NCBI GenBank assembly: GCA_028702045.1 | Contig: JAQVPP010000012.1 | Coordinates: 1 to 15,496, forward strand | Direction: 5' to 3' | Length of the DNA: 15,496 nt | Origin: Minisyncoccota bacterium | GTDB lineage: Bacteria; Patescibacteriota; Minisyncoccia; UBA6257; JAKLIH01 | Shown here: one piece after another, positions 14,378 to 15,496 of the stretch | Numbering within the stretch: position 1 is the stretch's first letter | Layout of the letters: each line of letters begins with the position of its first letter | The notes under the pieces: model-generated | The model's database searches: none | The model's input: the letters and a program-made list of their open reading frames with translations, nothing else | What the model was told of the DNA's origin: nothing | Translations under genes and position numbers: made by a program

Positions 14378-15496
14378 TTACTTTTTATCATCTTCTTCTC
14401 TTTCTACTTGTCCTTCTTCAGGTTTATCATCCTTATATACTTGAGAACCTATTTCAGAAATAGTTTTTGATAAATCATCAAACTTTTCTTTTAACAAATC
14501 TTTGTTTTCTTTTGAAACATCTTTATCTTTAGCCTCCTGAAGATCTTTTATTTTATCATTAAGGGTTTGCTTTAGTTCATCACTAATTTTATCTTGATTA
14601 TCTTTAAGAGAAGTTTGGGCTGTATATATTAACTGCTCTGATTGATTCTTTAAATCAATAAATTCTTTCTTTAACATATCTTTTTCTTCGTTTTCTTTAG
14701 CCTCTTGCTTCATCCTTTCTATTTCTTCTTTAGATAAATTAGTAGAAGCTTCTATTTTAACTGATTGTTGTTTACCTGTCTTTTTATCAACAGCAGAAAC
14801 ATTAAGTATTCCATTTTTATCAATATCAAAAGATACTTCAATTTGAGGAACACCACGTGGAGCTGGGGCAATGCCATCTAAAACAAAGTTAGCTAAAGTC
14901 TTGTTATCACTAGCCATCTTTCTTTCTCCTTGCAAGACATGAACGCTAACTGCTGTTTGATTATCAGCTGCTGTAGAAAATGTTTCTGTTTTTTTAGCAG
15001 GGATGTATGTGTTCTTCTCTATCATTGGTGTAGATATGCCGCCTAAAGTTTCGATTGAAAGGGTAAGTGGAGTAACATCAAGTAAGATTAAATCTTTGAC
15101 ATCTCCTTGGAGTGAGCCTGCTACAATAGCTGCGCCAGTAGCTACTACCTCGTCTGGATTGATATCTTTTTTAGGATCTTTGTTTGATAATTGTTTTAAC
15201 TTTTCTTGAATTGCTGGAATTCTAGTAGTACCTCCTACTAAAATAATGTCATCAATATCAGATAAGCTTAAATCAACATCTTTTAGTGTTTGGTTCATGC
15301 AGTCAATAGATCTATTAACTAAATCTTTGGTTAAGTCGTTGAACTTTGATCTACTTAACTTAACTAATAGATGTTTTGGACCATCACTAGTTGATGTGAT
15401 AAATGGTAAATTGATTTCTGTTTCTGAAACATTGGATAATTCTCTTTTAGCTTTTTCAGAAGCATCTTTGATTCTTTGTAAAGCTAATTTATCTTT
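14378..15496 (-). CDS. dnaK: Chaperone DnaK (Hsp70), N-terminal part outside window
   Basis: The 372 visible residues are the C-terminal part of an Hsp70; the frame stays open to the window edge, so an apparent ATG at 15296-15298 is internal. Visible in order: the nucleotide-binding domain segment TEINLPFITSTSDGPKHL and ILVGGTTRIPAIQEKL; the interdomain linker and beta domain (DLILLDVTPLTLSIETLGG, HVLQGERKMASDNKTL, APAPRGVPQIEVSFDIDKNG, ILNVSAVDKKTGK); and the helical lid with a highly charged tail (GQVEREEDDKK). A serine replaces the usual glycine in the LTLSIETLGG stretch. DnaK refolds client proteins by ATP-driven binding with DnaJ, encoded downstream, and GrpE, not seen here. No TGA codon. 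Stop TAA. Confidence 0.97.
   Translation of the reverse strand, partial: KDKLALQRIKDASEKAKRELSNVSETEINLPFITSTSDGPKHLLVKLSRSKFNDLTKDLVNRSIDCMNQTLKDVDLSLSDIDDIILVGGTTRIPAIQEKLKQLSNKDPKKDINPDEVVATGAAIVAGSLQGDVKDLILLDVTPLTLSIETLGGISTPMIEKNTYIPAKKTETFSTAADNQTAVSVHVLQGERKMASDNKTLANFVLDGIAPAPRGVPQIEVSFDIDKNGILNVSAVDKKTGKQQSVKIEASTNLSKEEIERMKQEAKENEEKDMLKKEFIDLKNQSEQLIYTAQTSLKDNQDKISDELKQTLNDKIKDLQEAKDKDVSKENKDLLKEKFDDLSKTISEIGSQVYKDDKPEEGQVEREEDDKK

Noticed and set aside
14378..15298. DnaK fragment starting at ATG 15298
   Set aside because: The same frame is open to the window edge and encodes canonical DnaK sequence upstream, so this ATG is internal.

Overview
Low-GC bacterial DNA in which every supportable gene lies on the minus strand, so transcription runs from high to low coordinates. 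The key to reading it is the genetic code. Most genes appear broken by in-frame TGA, but 19 TGA codons across eleven genes fall where tryptophan is expected, and no gene here ends in TGA (16 visible stops: 15 TAA, 1 TAG). Read with UGA = Trp, alongside normal UGG, the fragments join into full-length QueA, Tgt, QueH, RNase HII, a membrane protein and very large secreted proteins. QueA, TlyA, Tgt and RNase HII point to a bacterium. The Thr-rich, Cys-rich, Kazal-containing secreted proteins are more like those of ultrasmall Patescibacteria/CPR than of Mollicutes. That placement is inference; if it is right, the code is notable, because the well-known CPR reassignment of UGA is to glycine.

Layout in the direction of transcription. 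(1) 15496-12245: dnaK (its start lies outside the window), an unrecognised polytopic membrane protein, and dnaJ, closed by a hairpin. (2) 12201-11309: tlyA-type rRNA methyltransferase, then a 43-residue membrane protein with its own promoter, a strong Shine-Dalgarno and a terminator. (3) 11229-4819: a tightly packed cluster with a small acidic protein, then three large secreted multidomain proteins of 573, 772 and 572 residues (numbered 1 to 3), with a small membrane-anchored Cys-rich protein between 2 and 3. The three large proteins share a signal peptide, a beta-rich N-terminal module, a Kazal-like domain and Cys-rich modules strung on poly-Thr linkers. The cluster ends at a hairpin at 4785-4800. 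(4) 4733-2014: queA-tgt-queH, which together turn preQ1 into queuosine in tRNA without a cobalamin enzyme. (5) 1952-1: a small membrane-anchored protein, an unknown 133-residue protein, rnhB, and a partial unknown gene.

Promoters with roughly 17-bp spacers are visible before most transcription units. Many give very short leaders without a Shine-Dalgarno. Three small unknown genes instead have a strong GAAAGGAGT, and two of these share a duplicated promoter-leader cassette. No tRNA, rRNA, CRISPR array or mobile element was seen, and no stretch over 300 bases lacks a gene.
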